Assembly (NCBI GenBank): GCA_010093685.1
Contig: MU006217.1
Coordinates: 2,153,644 to 2,217,643 of the forward strand
DNA length: 64,000 nt
Origin: Ophiobolus disseminans
Lineage: Eukaryota > Ascomycota > Dothideomycetes > Pleosporales > Phaeosphaeriaceae
Direction of reading: 5' to 3'
In this document: piece by piece, positions 43,169 through 54,296 of the stretch
Numbering within the stretch: position 1 is the first letter of the stretch
Layout: each line of letters opens with the position of its first letter
Notes under the pieces: generated by a model
What the model was told of the DNA's origin: nothing
The model's database searches: none
What the model saw: only the letters and a program-made list of their open reading frames with translations
Position numbers and translations under genes: made by a program

Positions 43169-44453
43169 ATGGCGTAAGTCTTACTGCCGCTTGGAATTTT
43201 GGAGTGTACCACTAACGTGTTCAATAGTAAGCGCTACCGTAACGACGATGGCGATGACGACTTCATTCCAGGACGGCGTCCCACGAAGAAGACACGTCGG
43301 GCGCGACCTACTCGTCCGGGTGCAAATGCACCGCCTGTGGCAAATGCTTTGGCAGCTGCCCAGCAACAAGCTAATGTTCAACACAATGCGACTAGTAGAC
43401 TTTCTCAACTGCCGGGAGGTTCGTATACTCCACTAGTGCACTTGTATCTGTGTCGCTGACGAAAATGCAGAAGTCAGAAACAGGATATACCAACTGATCC
43501 TTGATGACTGGCACAACAATAACAACGCACGCGTCTTGTCTCGAAGACAATTCGGCGGTGTCCCACCACTACAAACCCATCTCGACAATCATATTACAAA
43601 CGCAGCTTATCCATTTCTTTTGACACCTGAAAGCGCTGTCCCTTTACCTAGAGCGCCATTCCAGAACCTAGCTCAGAACATAATGCAGGCGATTGCTTTG
43701 GCTGGCCAACAGCGAGCCCTGACCAACCATGAATATCACGCCTACGTGAACGATTTGTTCAACTTTGCTCGCGTAAGTCAGCAATTCAGGGCCGAGTATA
43801 TGGGCTTCCTCCACACCCGAGTCGCAGCTTTTGTGCGCATGGAGGAGATGGGCTTGTTTCTGAACACGTTCTATCCGGTCACCGGTCCGGCGGATCCGCA
43901 GGTGGCCAATTACAATGGCTTACCGCTCACTATCATTCTCCCATGGGACACCCTACAAATGTGGGATATCACGGCCCTTCTGCGCTTTCTAATGCGTGCC
44001 ACTAACATGCGCACACACACGTGGGCTGCAAATTCCCTTTTCCCTCATCCCCAAAGCACGCTCACCAACGGCCGTCAGATCGGACGCACCCTTTTTGGGT
44101 GGACGGGTTCTTTGCGTAGCTACATGGCCAATCCTGCAAACCCGACAATTAACAGAGTCAGGTTCCGAGCGTATGGTTACAACATCGGTCAGCGAGCGCA
44201 GCTCGAAATTTGGTTTGACGGTGGCGCAAACGGGCAAGGTGGACCTGATTGGGTAGACGGTGAGACATGGGCGTGGCCGTATCCGGAGAATTCCGTGCGG
44301 CAGTGTGCTAGGACGACGGCTGCTCGTGTTCGAAGGACTAGGCTTGGACAGTTTTTGAGAGATGCTGGTCTTGTTGTGCCTGATATCAGGCGCTATTGGA
44401 TTATAAGGTTGGGAATCGATGGCAAGCATCGCGTGGGTGGATCGAATTTCTAG
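43169..44453 (+). CDS. LPxELRNxIY family protein (intact member of a tandem pair)
   Basis: Three exons: 43169-43173 (only ATG GC), 43228-43418 and 43471-44453, giving about 392 residues. The tiny first exon is followed by a basic segment (GRRPTKKTRRARPTR). The second intron splits Glu66 of LPGEVRNRIYQLIL in phase 1. Exon 3 holds FARVSQQFRAEYMGFL (second signature), then NYNGLPLTIILPWDTL and AQLEIWFDGGANG. The same exon layout and order of segments recur in the decayed copy immediately downstream, so the two form a tandem duplicate. Function unknown; intact as read. Confidence 0.77.
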
Positions 44454-44987
44454 GTGCGTTGAGCTGATAAGTACTTGTAATATTAGTAATTAATGGAGCA
44501 TGACATTTTAAAAAGCAGTACAACAATATAAACCTTTTTTCTGTGACCTCTTTTGGCTATTAAGAAGGGTTGAAACGTAAAAAGAGATAGCACACTCGAA
44601 ATCAATCGGTGCATTCTGAGAATTCAGAGTCGAGGATATGATATTATCAAGTTACGACAGCGGCATCGTGAGCGTCTGCTCTCCGACCCGCTCTTCGCAC
44701 TGGTTACAAGACACATTATCTTCACCGTTGATTGATCATTGTATTGTGAGATCAGAGTTGTCTTGACCTAGTCCATTGTCTTTCTATGGGACCTTTGTTC
44801 GAACCTTTCATTGCAATGGCCTTATTGTACCTGACACAATGTCATTGAAAAGGTGAACTTTTGTTCGCAGCGACACATTCTGAACCTCGATAAATGATCA
44901 GGACATGCTGTCTCCCGTCCTCGTTCTTTCGAGAAAAGCACACATTGAAATCCTATCAAAATATTGCAGTAGCCCTACTAGCTCAAG
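44454..44987. other. Intergenic between tandem paralogues
   Basis: AT-rich leader of the decayed copy. Nothing else recognised. Confidence 0.55.
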
Positions 44988-46141
44988 ATGAAGTAAGCAA
45001 TATATGATGTTGGCTTTGTAGCAATAGAGAACTGACGAGTCTTGATAGTGTACTTACACCTGCGCAAAGGCGAGCGCGTACCAACTATAACACTTTGACT
45101 AGCTACTTTATGCGGCTTCCCGGGCGTAAGTCAAACCTCCTCAGGCATGGATCCTTGGGACCTTATTCTGACAGTACACCAGCCCGAAAAAAACGAGATA
45201 TACGAGGCAGCCGTTGATTCATGGCTCACCGCTCACAGTCCACAGCAGCATATTCGATTCGGCATTGACCCGAGAGTGCAATGGCAGACGCTTCGTCCCA
45301 TCTTCGCCACAACACCAGACCGCTTAGTCTTGACTCCCCCCTCACGTGCTTCTTATGTACTTCATCAGAATGTCCAGGGACAAAGAGCCACAATCAATAA
45401 TTCTTATCGGCTATGAAACACGATCTCGTCAATTTAACTCTTGCCCAAATTTGCCGGCAGGTGCGGGACGAGTTTCGGTCCGTACAGCGCGGACGACTCA
45501 CTATTTTCGTGCATTGGAAGGAAATGGACCAATTTATGGAAAAGTTCTATCCATCTCAAGATCCAGCGGTTATTACAAACTATAACGGACGACCTATAAC
45601 CATTACGTTTCCCTGGTCTAATATTCGCAGGTTCGATACCCTTCCGCTCTTGAAACTGATTGCGATCGCACCTTTTGTACAGTGCGCAGATGTGTGGGCT
45701 TGGAACAAAACCGCAGATCCCAATGCCCAAGAACATGAGGACTAAATTTTTGACACCCTATTTGTTCCAACCAGATCACTAAGCGCATACATCAGCGTGC
45801 CGAATGCACCACCCTTTGAAAAGATATTGTTTCGGGCGCGCCAACAAACCCTGGGTCTTGATAATAGACAACCAGCGACTGTTGAAATATGGTTCAAGCC
45901 ACCTCCCGCAGGCAGCACCGAACTTGACTGGGTCGGCGGGAGGAACTGGGCATATCCACAGGGTGACCCTCTACCACCGCAGAGTAACTTAAGGGAGACA
46001 GCGCAACGGCGAAAGTGACAGAAACTTTATCAATTCTTGGTAGACGCTGGTCTATTTGAGGACGAGATCGAGGAAAGTTGGCATATTCGGATCGGAATTG
46101 CGGGTAGACATGCTAGAGGAGGACTTGGAATCAAGAAGTAG
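44988..46141 (+). pseudogene. Decayed tandem copy of the LPxELRNxIY gene at 43.2 kb
   Basis: ATG AA at 44988-44992, an intron (44993-45048), exon 45049-45125, and an intron (45126-45174) at the motif position mirror the intact neighbour. The motif itself has degenerated to LPG|LHQPEKNEIYEAA, with Leu for Glu. Three lesions follow: a frameshift near 45408-45413 after ATINNSYR, TAA at 45743-45745 in sequence equivalent to the neighbour's region after NYNGLPLTI, and TGA at 46016-46018 before QKLYQFLVDAGL. Downstream the frame still matches the neighbour's end (WHIRIGIAGRHARGG) up to TAG 46139-46141. Both stops can arise by C-to-T. Confidence 0.82.
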
Positions 46142-46572
46142 ACGTATTGCGCGCACTTGAAATGTATATTAGTAGTGCCCAGATATTATAGCTTGCAGCA
46201 ACACGGTGTGTATGATCTGATTGTAGCATGAAGTTTAAGCTCTCGCAGTGTGAGTTGTGTACATGACGAGTCCAGCAGGTGGGTTGCGACAAGGATGTTT
46301 GGTATGAAGCGGGAGGATAAATAAATCTTCCAGGTACGACTATAGCAAGACTGCACAGACTTACCATGATCCAGATCGGAGGATCGTGTCGACGCTCTTA
46401 TGCAGCCTTGCTGCGTGCGTGGTGAGAAAGGGTGAAGCAAGCTAAACGCGAATTTAGCCCAACGTGGCAGTGTTCGATCGGTCCTGCACTGCCACAAGCG
46501 CCACCATGACAGCTCCGCGTCTTCAGGCTTTCGACTCCTCGTGTCCACCACCAACTATGAACCGCAACAATC
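46142..46572. other. Intergenic, no supported gene
   Basis: Leader and promoter of the STAND-N gene. No TATA box is obvious. Confidence 0.55.
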
Positions 46573-48584
46573 ATGGACCCGTTGAGCGTCACAGCGTCAA
46601 TCGTCGGCATCCTCGCTGCCGCCGCCAAAATCGGTGAATCGCTTCACGGCACAATCTCCACCGCCAAGGATGCCCCGCAAGTGCTGACAGCTCTCGACTG
46701 CGAGGTTCGCGAGTTTCAGGCTGCGCTTTCATCTCTCCAGGTTCTTCTTTTGGACTTGTCATCCGCATCGCCCCACCGCACGGCTCTTGTTCAAGTGGAT
46801 CATCTCATCGCGACACTGACAGAATGCGTGTTGACATTTTCGGAGCTGGAGACGACCATCGTACCGTTCGCTTCGCTTCGAGGACCGAAGGTCCCTCTCC
46901 GGACAAGGCTGAAATGGACGCGAGCCGAAAGCGACTGCCTCAAGATACTTGAGCGACTTCAACGACATAAGTCGACGATATCTCTTATGTTGAATATCTT
47001 CCAATGGTAAGGACCTTCGAAACCTGCCGAAACTGAACTGACATGTGGTATAGTGCCTCGGATGCAGAAGCTAGTCGTTCGCAGTCGACACTAGAAGCCA
47101 TGGTCGAACAGCTTTTGTTGAGTAATCGGCAACTTTGCAGGCGACTCAGAAATCTCGAAGACGTGCTTGACGCCAGTAGCTTCGTTGCGAGAGGGAATGA
47201 CAATGCCAGTCTTTTCTCCCGAGCAGAGAGTACCACGAGTGCAACGAGGCGCCTGTCGGCACGCGAAACGCCCTCGATGATAAAAGCTATTAGTATGCGT
47301 TATGCCTTCGAAGACGATCTGGAGTCGTCGCGCGTTTATCGCATGGTGAAGAAAGATGCCTGCGATCATTCGCTTATTAGCTCGGCCATACGGACGCAGA
47401 CGTGGTCGATCTTTTCTGGTCTCTCTCTCGCAGAAATCTCTAACATATCCGTCGTAGCTCTGCCTCTATATGTAGACGATATCAAGGATGGTGGGCAGTA
47501 CCGTCTACTTCCTGCTCACGAGTCTGGTTATGAAGGACAAATTGCTGTTCACTCGGAAAACGTCTCATCGGCCATCGATGGAACAGGATTGCCTGTCCTC
47601 GCCTTCTCAGATAGAATCAACGCTAGAGACGGACCATGGATTGATAAAAAAGTCTATTGGGGGGTCCCTGCAGACAACATTTCCCACGTGGATTTGATCT
47701 CAGCCTTTAATATCCCACTTGAATCTACCACTGCAAAAGATAGCGGTGTACTACCTGTATCGGCCACGCGTGATAGTCTTGGCACTGAGTTGGTAGATGT
47801 CGTGGAAACCGAATCGAATTTACATCGTCTCGATGATGCGGACGACTCATCTTCGTCTGTCAGACCGGTGCACATGTTCTACGACCCCACGGTTGAGGGA
47901 AGATCTGGCTTCGACTCAGGTCAGTGAATCAAGTCGTAGAATCATCGCGGAGAGCTAACGCACGTAGTCTATGAGTGTTTTGCCATCGAGCTTTACCGCT
48001 GCATTGTGTGCAATAACACCTCTCATGTCGACGACCTGTCATTACTTCTCCAAGACTCTTCAGCCGTTTGCGAAAATTGTATGCACTGCTCTCAGTGTGG
48101 GAGTAGCCTGTATGACCCGGCGGTCTTTTCCAAGTTCAATGCTGTCTGCACACAGTGTCTTAGATGTAGAGACTGTGGGAGGCTCATCGATACCTTTAGA
48201 TACGCCCTTACAACCGAAGGCGTTTGCTGTTTGGATTGCTATGACAGTGGAAATTACCTCGAACCTCGGTCCGCGAAACGGGAAATGTACATGTACCAGA
48301 TAACGGTAGGCAAAAGCCGACCCATTGAACTCAGCGAGCATGCCGACTTGAATCTTGGTACAACTTCAAAGCTACCGCCTCCATCCTCGAGATCTCCGTC
48401 CCCGAACTCTACTGAAGATGGGAGGCAAAGTTTCGCGGAGTGGCTGGATGACGAGGCATCCGCCCTCGCGTATGATCGCGTCTCTGACGGGTCCGTGTCC
48501 TTTTACTCAGTCGAGTCGCGGTTATTCTCGATACCGGAATACTCCACCACTGGAAGGATTATCGAGCTTGCAGACCACGAATGA
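46573..48584 (+). CDS. Fungal STAND N-terminal domain protein with C-terminal LIM-like zinc fingers
   Basis: Three exons (46573-47006, 47054-47919, 47968-48584) encode about 638 residues. Residues 1-145 (MDPLSVTASIVGILAAAAKIGES...) are the amphipathic helical domain found at the N-terminus of many fungal NLR/STAND and related proteins. A central region of about 290 residues has no P-loop and no NB-ARC or NACHT motif. From residue 434, exon 3 carries a Cys-rich module: CIVC, CENC, CSQC, CTQC, CRDC and a final CCLDC, spaced like one or two LIM fingers. The same LIM style occurs in fungal Rho-GAPs (RYA-TxxGVxC). The tail is acidic and Ser-rich. This combination is not one I know. It could be a scaffold or adaptor. 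Confidence 0.7.
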
Positions 48585-49922
48585 GGATCTCTGATCTGCA
48601 ATGCGGCTACGCATGCCCACACCTGAGAAAACTTAGTAGACATCTTTCGATATCGCCCTCGCCCTTCCACCCTACGACTACAACACCCAGTACGCTGAAA
48701 CGCCCAACGCGGCCACGGCCACAACTAGTACATCATATCCCACCCTTAATCTATCCTTCGATATCTGACCAGCGCGAAGGTCGGAATCACAAACGCTAAG
48801 ATGGACGACACCACGCAACTTGCAGCACCCGTACCTGCACGGGACTCCGCAAACTCATCCAGCTGATACATCATGACAGCCCGCGACGCAACGGAGCTCC
48901 CAAGCGTGATAATCACCGTTCGTATCTACGGCATTTGGTTCTCGGCAACTCGTCCATGCCACTCCAAATGCACGAGAAGCGCAAACGTCCTGGCGCAAGA
49001 AATGGAACGCGATACTCCGGAACGTCCTATCTACAACTCAAACTATGATGCGAGAACCAATACGTTCACCTCCCTGCCCAGCGACAGGGACGATGGAGGA
49101 ACACTGTATTCGCGTTCGAATTGCTCGAAACCATTCTCAACTACCAACGACATCTCCCCAACTTTCCCCACCCCTTCGCCGCCGCATCCCCGTGTTTCGG
49201 CTACAGCGGGTGCTTCCGGAGCATCAAGTTCGGACTACTTTATCTCGGCTATCTTCCAGGCATTGCAGCATCTTACCACCACTACCTTCTCTAAGCGTCT
49301 AATCCCGAGACGATCATTTCGTGTGGGGACATGAGCTAGCTTCCGAAATCCTCATTGGGAAGGGAATGGTTCGCAGTGATCTGCGCAGCTAGCGTATGGC
49401 ATTTAGTGGGCATGGGTATCGCGAATGCTACACCTTTTTCATGCTTCCCGGGTGAGCATCCTGATACAGCACCTTGTTGCAGGAGTTGTAAAGGTTGGGA
49501 GCTTGCAAATGGCCCCGATACTCCAGGCATGGCATGTGAGAATGGTGTACTTGCTTCTAGTACGATGCATTGGCAGCATGTTAGATACTGGAAGTTCGTA
49601 GCATGTGAAAGCGGTATGCTCGATGTTCCAGGCGTGGCATGTGTAAATGGTGTGCTAGGTATTCGTGTTCGTAGCATGTGAGATTGCATGCTGAGCGCTC
49701 TAAAGCGATATAATGATGGCGCGAGCGAGTGCACGTCAGACCAATGCGCCATCCAATCAAACACGCCGTTATAATTATCCAAAAAATAGTCAAGCAAAGC
49801 ACCAATTCCGTCACAAACGAAAAACATCAAATTCAGAATCGAATCAAGTCTATTATCGGTCTAGTGGTATCATCTGGAACTTTTGCATCTTGTATGCCTG
49901 TTACCCCGGTTCTTTACACCGT
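48585..49922. other. Intergenic with short tandem repeats
   Basis: Open frames at 48873-49334 and on the minus strand at 49336-49830 have no domain and no coherent exon pattern. A degenerate tandem repeat lies at 49515-49700. Confidence 0.5.
49515..49700. repeat. Degenerate short tandem repeat
   Basis: Four related blocks with GGCATGTGAGAATGGTGT-like cores begin near 49526, 49587, 49628 and 49667. Spacing is about 40-60 bases; the blocks near 49526 and 49628 are most alike (TCCAGGC[AG]TGGCATGTG). Confidence 0.5.
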
Positions 49923-51232
49923 TCAGCTCTTGGCCCACATAAGGCTGCCCTTCTTGTCGGACTCGACGTACTTGCACTGGGTGAATGCTTCCCAGAGGTC
50001 AATGAAGAAGTTGGTGCGCTGCTCGATGTACTTGTCGCCGAGCATGGGCGCGACGGCCCATGTAGCCTCCTCGCAGTGGTAGAAGGGAATGCGGCTGTGA
50101 TGAATGTTAGCAATTTGCGTGTTAAACTGGACTTGAGACATGGAGGCATTGGAGATGGCAAACTTACGGGAACATATGGTGAACAACGTGATACTCAATA
50201 ATGCCATGGAAGATATGGCGACCGATGAACCCGAACTCGCGGTCAACAGTCGAAAGCGCACCCTTGACGAACGTCCAGTCTTCAGCCTCGTAATGCGCGG
50301 CGTCCTCGTGAGTGTGGTGCAGATAAGTAATGGCAACTAAACAGAAGGTCAGTTCCCGATTCGCCAATCAAAACGAAACAGAAGCCGAACTCACCGATCC
50401 AGTGGTTCATCCACAGATATGGGAGGCCGTACATCAGGCACGTGTTGGCAACGCCGATGGACTGGGAAACACGGATAAGAGCGGTGAGGGTGATGAGGAG
50501 ACCAACGTTGCTGAGCGCAACAAATGGCATTTCAGATTGCGTGAAGACGGAGCACGTAGGGTCGAGATGGGACTGCTTGTACTTTGGAGTGTTTTTGCGG
50601 TTGCCCCTGGTCAAGCTGTTTACGCCCGCACCTGCATTGAGCAGGATGTACATGGGCCAGCCGAAAAGTTGGTGAACTGCAAGCGAGAGGATGCTGAAAA
50701 TCGGGGCGTCGGCGGCCGTGTGGTCGATGATCTTCTCCATAATGGAGGGTTCGGACTTCCTCACAGCTTCCGGCTTGCGGTGGGGAACAAAGACGGTGTC
50801 CTTCTCCATATGGTTGTGATAGCGGTGATGACGCGAGTGGCTGAATTTCCAGCTGAAAAAGGGGACCATCAGCATGGAATGCAGCGCCCAGCCAACGGTC
50901 GCATTGACAGTAAGGTCTGCAGAGAATGAGTCGTGGCCGCATTCGTGCGCCAAGATCCAAAGGCCGGTGAAAAATAGGCCGGTGACGAAGCTGTAGAGAC
51001 CCCAGGCAGGAATGGCGAGGGCCAGCGGGAGGTCGAGTTTCATGAGCTGAACGGCGCTGTAGAAAAGTACCGACACGGCCACAAGGTCGCGGGCGACATA
51101 TGAGAGGGAACGGAGCATCGAGCGCTCGAAGCATTTTGCAGGAATAGCATCCCGCAAGGTCTTGATGTCGGGGACCGCGGTGGGCTTGGGTGCCTCCATG
51201 ACCTGCGTGGTGGTGGTAGTAGTGGACGTCAT
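49923..51232 (-). CDS. Delta-12 (oleate) fatty acid desaturase
   Basis: Three exons (51232-50395, 50336-50168, 50094-49923) give about 392 residues. The three His boxes are HECGH (in LWILAHECGHDSF), HSRHH (in WKFSHSRHHRYHNH) and HVVHH (in GIIEYHVVHHMFP), exactly the omega-6 desaturase set; introns of 58 and 73 bp fall before VAITYLHHTHED and after HVVHHMFP. No cytochrome b5 domain is present, as expected for this ER enzyme, which converts oleate to linoleate using cytochrome b5 as partner. The N-terminus carries a Thr repeat after MTS. Product is membrane-bound. It is convergent with the STAND-N gene. The second desaturase of the window lies about 13 kb away. Confidence 0.93.
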
Positions 51233-52350
51233 GATGTTCGTTGTCTGGGAGGAGGGACAAGAACAAAAGGCGCTGGCGAGCGTTCGTAGCGGCGGGCTCG
51301 ACGTTTTGTAGAATTACCCCGTGCGAGGCGGTGAAAATCTGTTGGAATTCGGAAAACAGAGCCTAAGCTCAAACGAACCCGAGATGTGTTTCGAAGGACG
51401 CGGTAAAGGTGGTTAGCGGATACCAGCCCGCGACACCGCCTTTCTTTCTCGATTGTGAAAGAGTGGGCCCTGCACAGAATTTTCGCCTTGGAGCACGTTC
51501 CACCTCAGCGGTCGAGACTGGAAGATTGCGACGTGCATATCTTGGGACCGGGTGGTTGGTCCCGACCAGTAGCCGGAGTGTGGTTATCGGAGTGAGAGGG
51601 TGAGGTACCGAGGTACTCAAGAAATGGATACCATCGCGCAATCGCTGCATTCCCAACGCATTCCTCTACATACCAAAAAAAAGGGTCCAGAGGAGCCTCG
51701 GAGGCGAGCCACGAGGTAGCACGCATTGGGCGTAGGCGGCACGAACCTCCAGCCCGGCCGTGAGCATCGTGGAGACCTTTTCTGCCGCGAGGCTAGCTGT
51801 ATTTTGCGAAAGTCAGGGTCCGCAGGTGTGAAGTGCGGCTCTCGCTTAGCAGTGCCATGGCGCGCCAAACGGGTGATAAGCAGGGGCGGCACCGGATGTG
51901 GCTAATGCGACGTTAGGGGATACAGCTAGCGGCTTGTCGAGGTATTTGTTTTGCCAATCGTTCTAGAGCGTGGAAGAGCACACGTTGCAGATCTGATAAG
52001 CCCGCAGATGTTGAGGGAAGAGGTGGAGTGCTGAAAAGACACCATTGCCCCCTGGTGCTCCGTTTGAGGGGCTGTAAACGCTCGACGACCGCTGGAAAGA
52101 TGATGACAGCAAGCATGTATGTACCGGCTAGATCACGAATCTGGCAGGCAACGCGACTGATCTCGCCGAGAGGAGACCCATGTATTTACCGAAGAGCCTA
52201 TCCTAGCCTTTGCACTCGTGTCAGATATCTAGCAACGTCCACTGAGATAAGAACTCACAGAACAAAGATCCTGCATAGATCCAAATGTTGCTCAAGGAAA
52301 GAAGAGCAATGATCGGGTACAGCTGGTTCAGTTGCTCTTCCAGCCTCATC
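51233..52350. other. Intergenic, no supported gene
   Basis: Promoter of the delta-12 desaturase on the left; the 3' region of the DHA2 carrier on the right. Nothing else recognised. Confidence 0.55.
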
Positions 52351-54296
52351 TCATTTTCCACAAACCACTTCGCTCCTCACGGACTCGAGCTCGGTAGCGC
52401 ATTCGCTCTCACGTCGCAGCTTCGTTCTCTTGATACCAAACGAGACAAACAGCCCCAAGGCGCTCACCACAGCATAAAAGATCCACGTGCTGCTCAGGGC
52501 ACTCGAGAGCTCATTCTTCACCACGAGTTTCTGCTGATCTGGTAATCTGGCGACAATCGGTGCCAGAGAAAGTGCTTCTCCGCTGGCGAGACGATGCGCG
52601 AGATCTTCCGGTATGCCAGCGCTAATGAGACCATTGAAGCGCTTTGACATCATCATCTGGAACACGACTTGTCCAACTACAACGCCAATAGCACCAGAGA
52701 TCATACGCACGAACCCGAAAGCCGACGTTCCAGTTGCGATATCTGAGTCTCGAACGCGGGTTTGTAAAGCGATAAGAGGAGCGCCGAAGTTGGGACCGAA
52801 ACCAAAGCCGATAACAACCAAGATAGCAATGATCTTGCCCATGCTGTGGGTAACATCGAGCGACACAAGTAGTCCGATGCCAATCGTCATTGTTAGCAGA
52901 CCAGCTTGGAGAATTTCGAGAAAGCGGCCTGTCTTTTCAATGACATATCCCGATGCGAGCGAGACCGTCGCAAGTGGAATGGCGATTGCTAGCATGTGTA
53001 TGCCGGTTGCCGAAGGGCTGAGATTGAGGACTATTTGAAAATGAATGGGCAGGAAGTACGCGACTGAGTTGAATGCCAGAGCGTCGCAAGCGCACACACT
53101 CAACGCACTCATATTGCTGATATCCTTGAAGATGCGGAGTGGCAAGATTGGGCTTCGGCCATTCTTCTCTGTCCACCACTGCGTAATGGAAAAAACCAGG
53201 GTCATGAGCCCTCCGAGCAGAATGAGGACAACGACTCCAGGTCTGGTGAACGAGGAAGTACATCCTAATTGTAGGCCGACAAGCAGCAAGATAGCGGCCG
53301 TGAGAACGGTGGATGCGCCCAGCCAGTCCAAGGACCACAGACCTGCAAGTAGTGGCGTCCGTGGATTGTGTAGATCTAGGCACATGTATAAGGTGAATAG
53401 TGATGTGCATATGATCGGTACTGTTGCAGTGTTAGCTTCAACTACATCAACGACATTGAAAGTCCGATCAGTAGGCGCGAAAGGACGTACTGTTCACAAA
53501 GAAACACCATCTCCAGCCTGCAAACTGCGCGAAGATTCCTCCAATTACTGGCCCGAGAGCAGATGCGCAAGCCCATATAAAGCCAACTGTGCCAATATAG
53601 AAAGAGCGGTCCCTATTCAAGGTCAGCAATGTCCAGCGCTTGTGTTAGTGCCAAGCCCTTTGCAGGATGATTTGCGGTAAGGAAAGGTTAAGACATCGAA
53701 ACTTACCGAATACCGAACGTGTCGCTAACACATATGTGGACTAACACCACAACTCCTCCTCCACCGAGTCCTTGAATAACTCGGCCAGTGACTAGCGTGG
53801 CGGCATTACCACTGATGCCGCAAAGAATACTTCCGACCAGGAAGACAGCGTCCGCGATAAGGATGATAGGCTTCCTTCCAAAGATGTCCGAGATTTTCCC
53901 CCAGAAGGGAACTGACGCAGCGTTGGCAAGAAGATACGCAGACCCCACCCAAGCATATAAAGCATCAGGAATATGGAATGACGTCGCGATGGTTGGTAGT
54001 GCTGTGGGTATGAGGACGGTATCAAGCGCCACCAGGAAGATGGATAAACAAAGCGCAGCGAACGCAAGCAGGTTGAACAATGTTGGCTTCGGCAAATGCT
54101 GTTCCAAAACTTCTTCAGTGGCGTCTACACCGGACGACCGTGAAAGAATGGTTGCTTGTTTTTCCTGGTGATTGCTTGCGCCGCTCAACTTGACATTTCT
54201 GCATGAGGTCGACGGTAGACTGCGCTTCGACCAGTTTGCAACAGATCCAACGTATGGTGGAACCCGAGAGTCTGTCTCGATTATTGTGGCGGCCAT
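52351..54296 (-). CDS. MFS transporter, 14-TM DHA2 drug/metabolite efflux carrier
   Basis: Three exons (54296-53707, 53612-53491, 53420-52351) encode about 593 residues. The joins restore GIR|DRSFYIGTVGFIWA and CFFVN|IPIICTSLFTLY. DHA2 marks are LVALDTVLIPTALPTIATSF (first TM), the loop WGKISDIFGRKPIILIA, GRVIQGLGGGGVVVLVHI (motif B) and the paired ALGPVIGGIFAQFAGWRWCFFVN (motif C and D1). Fourteen membrane segments are expected at the plasma membrane. Such carriers often expel toxins or host defence compounds. Alternative in-frame ATG at 54368 would add 24 residues. No biosynthetic cluster adjoins it. Confidence 0.88.

Noticed and set aside
48873..49334. 153-codon frame after the STAND-N gene
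   Set aside because: No recognisable domain and protein-like pieces fall in more than one frame.
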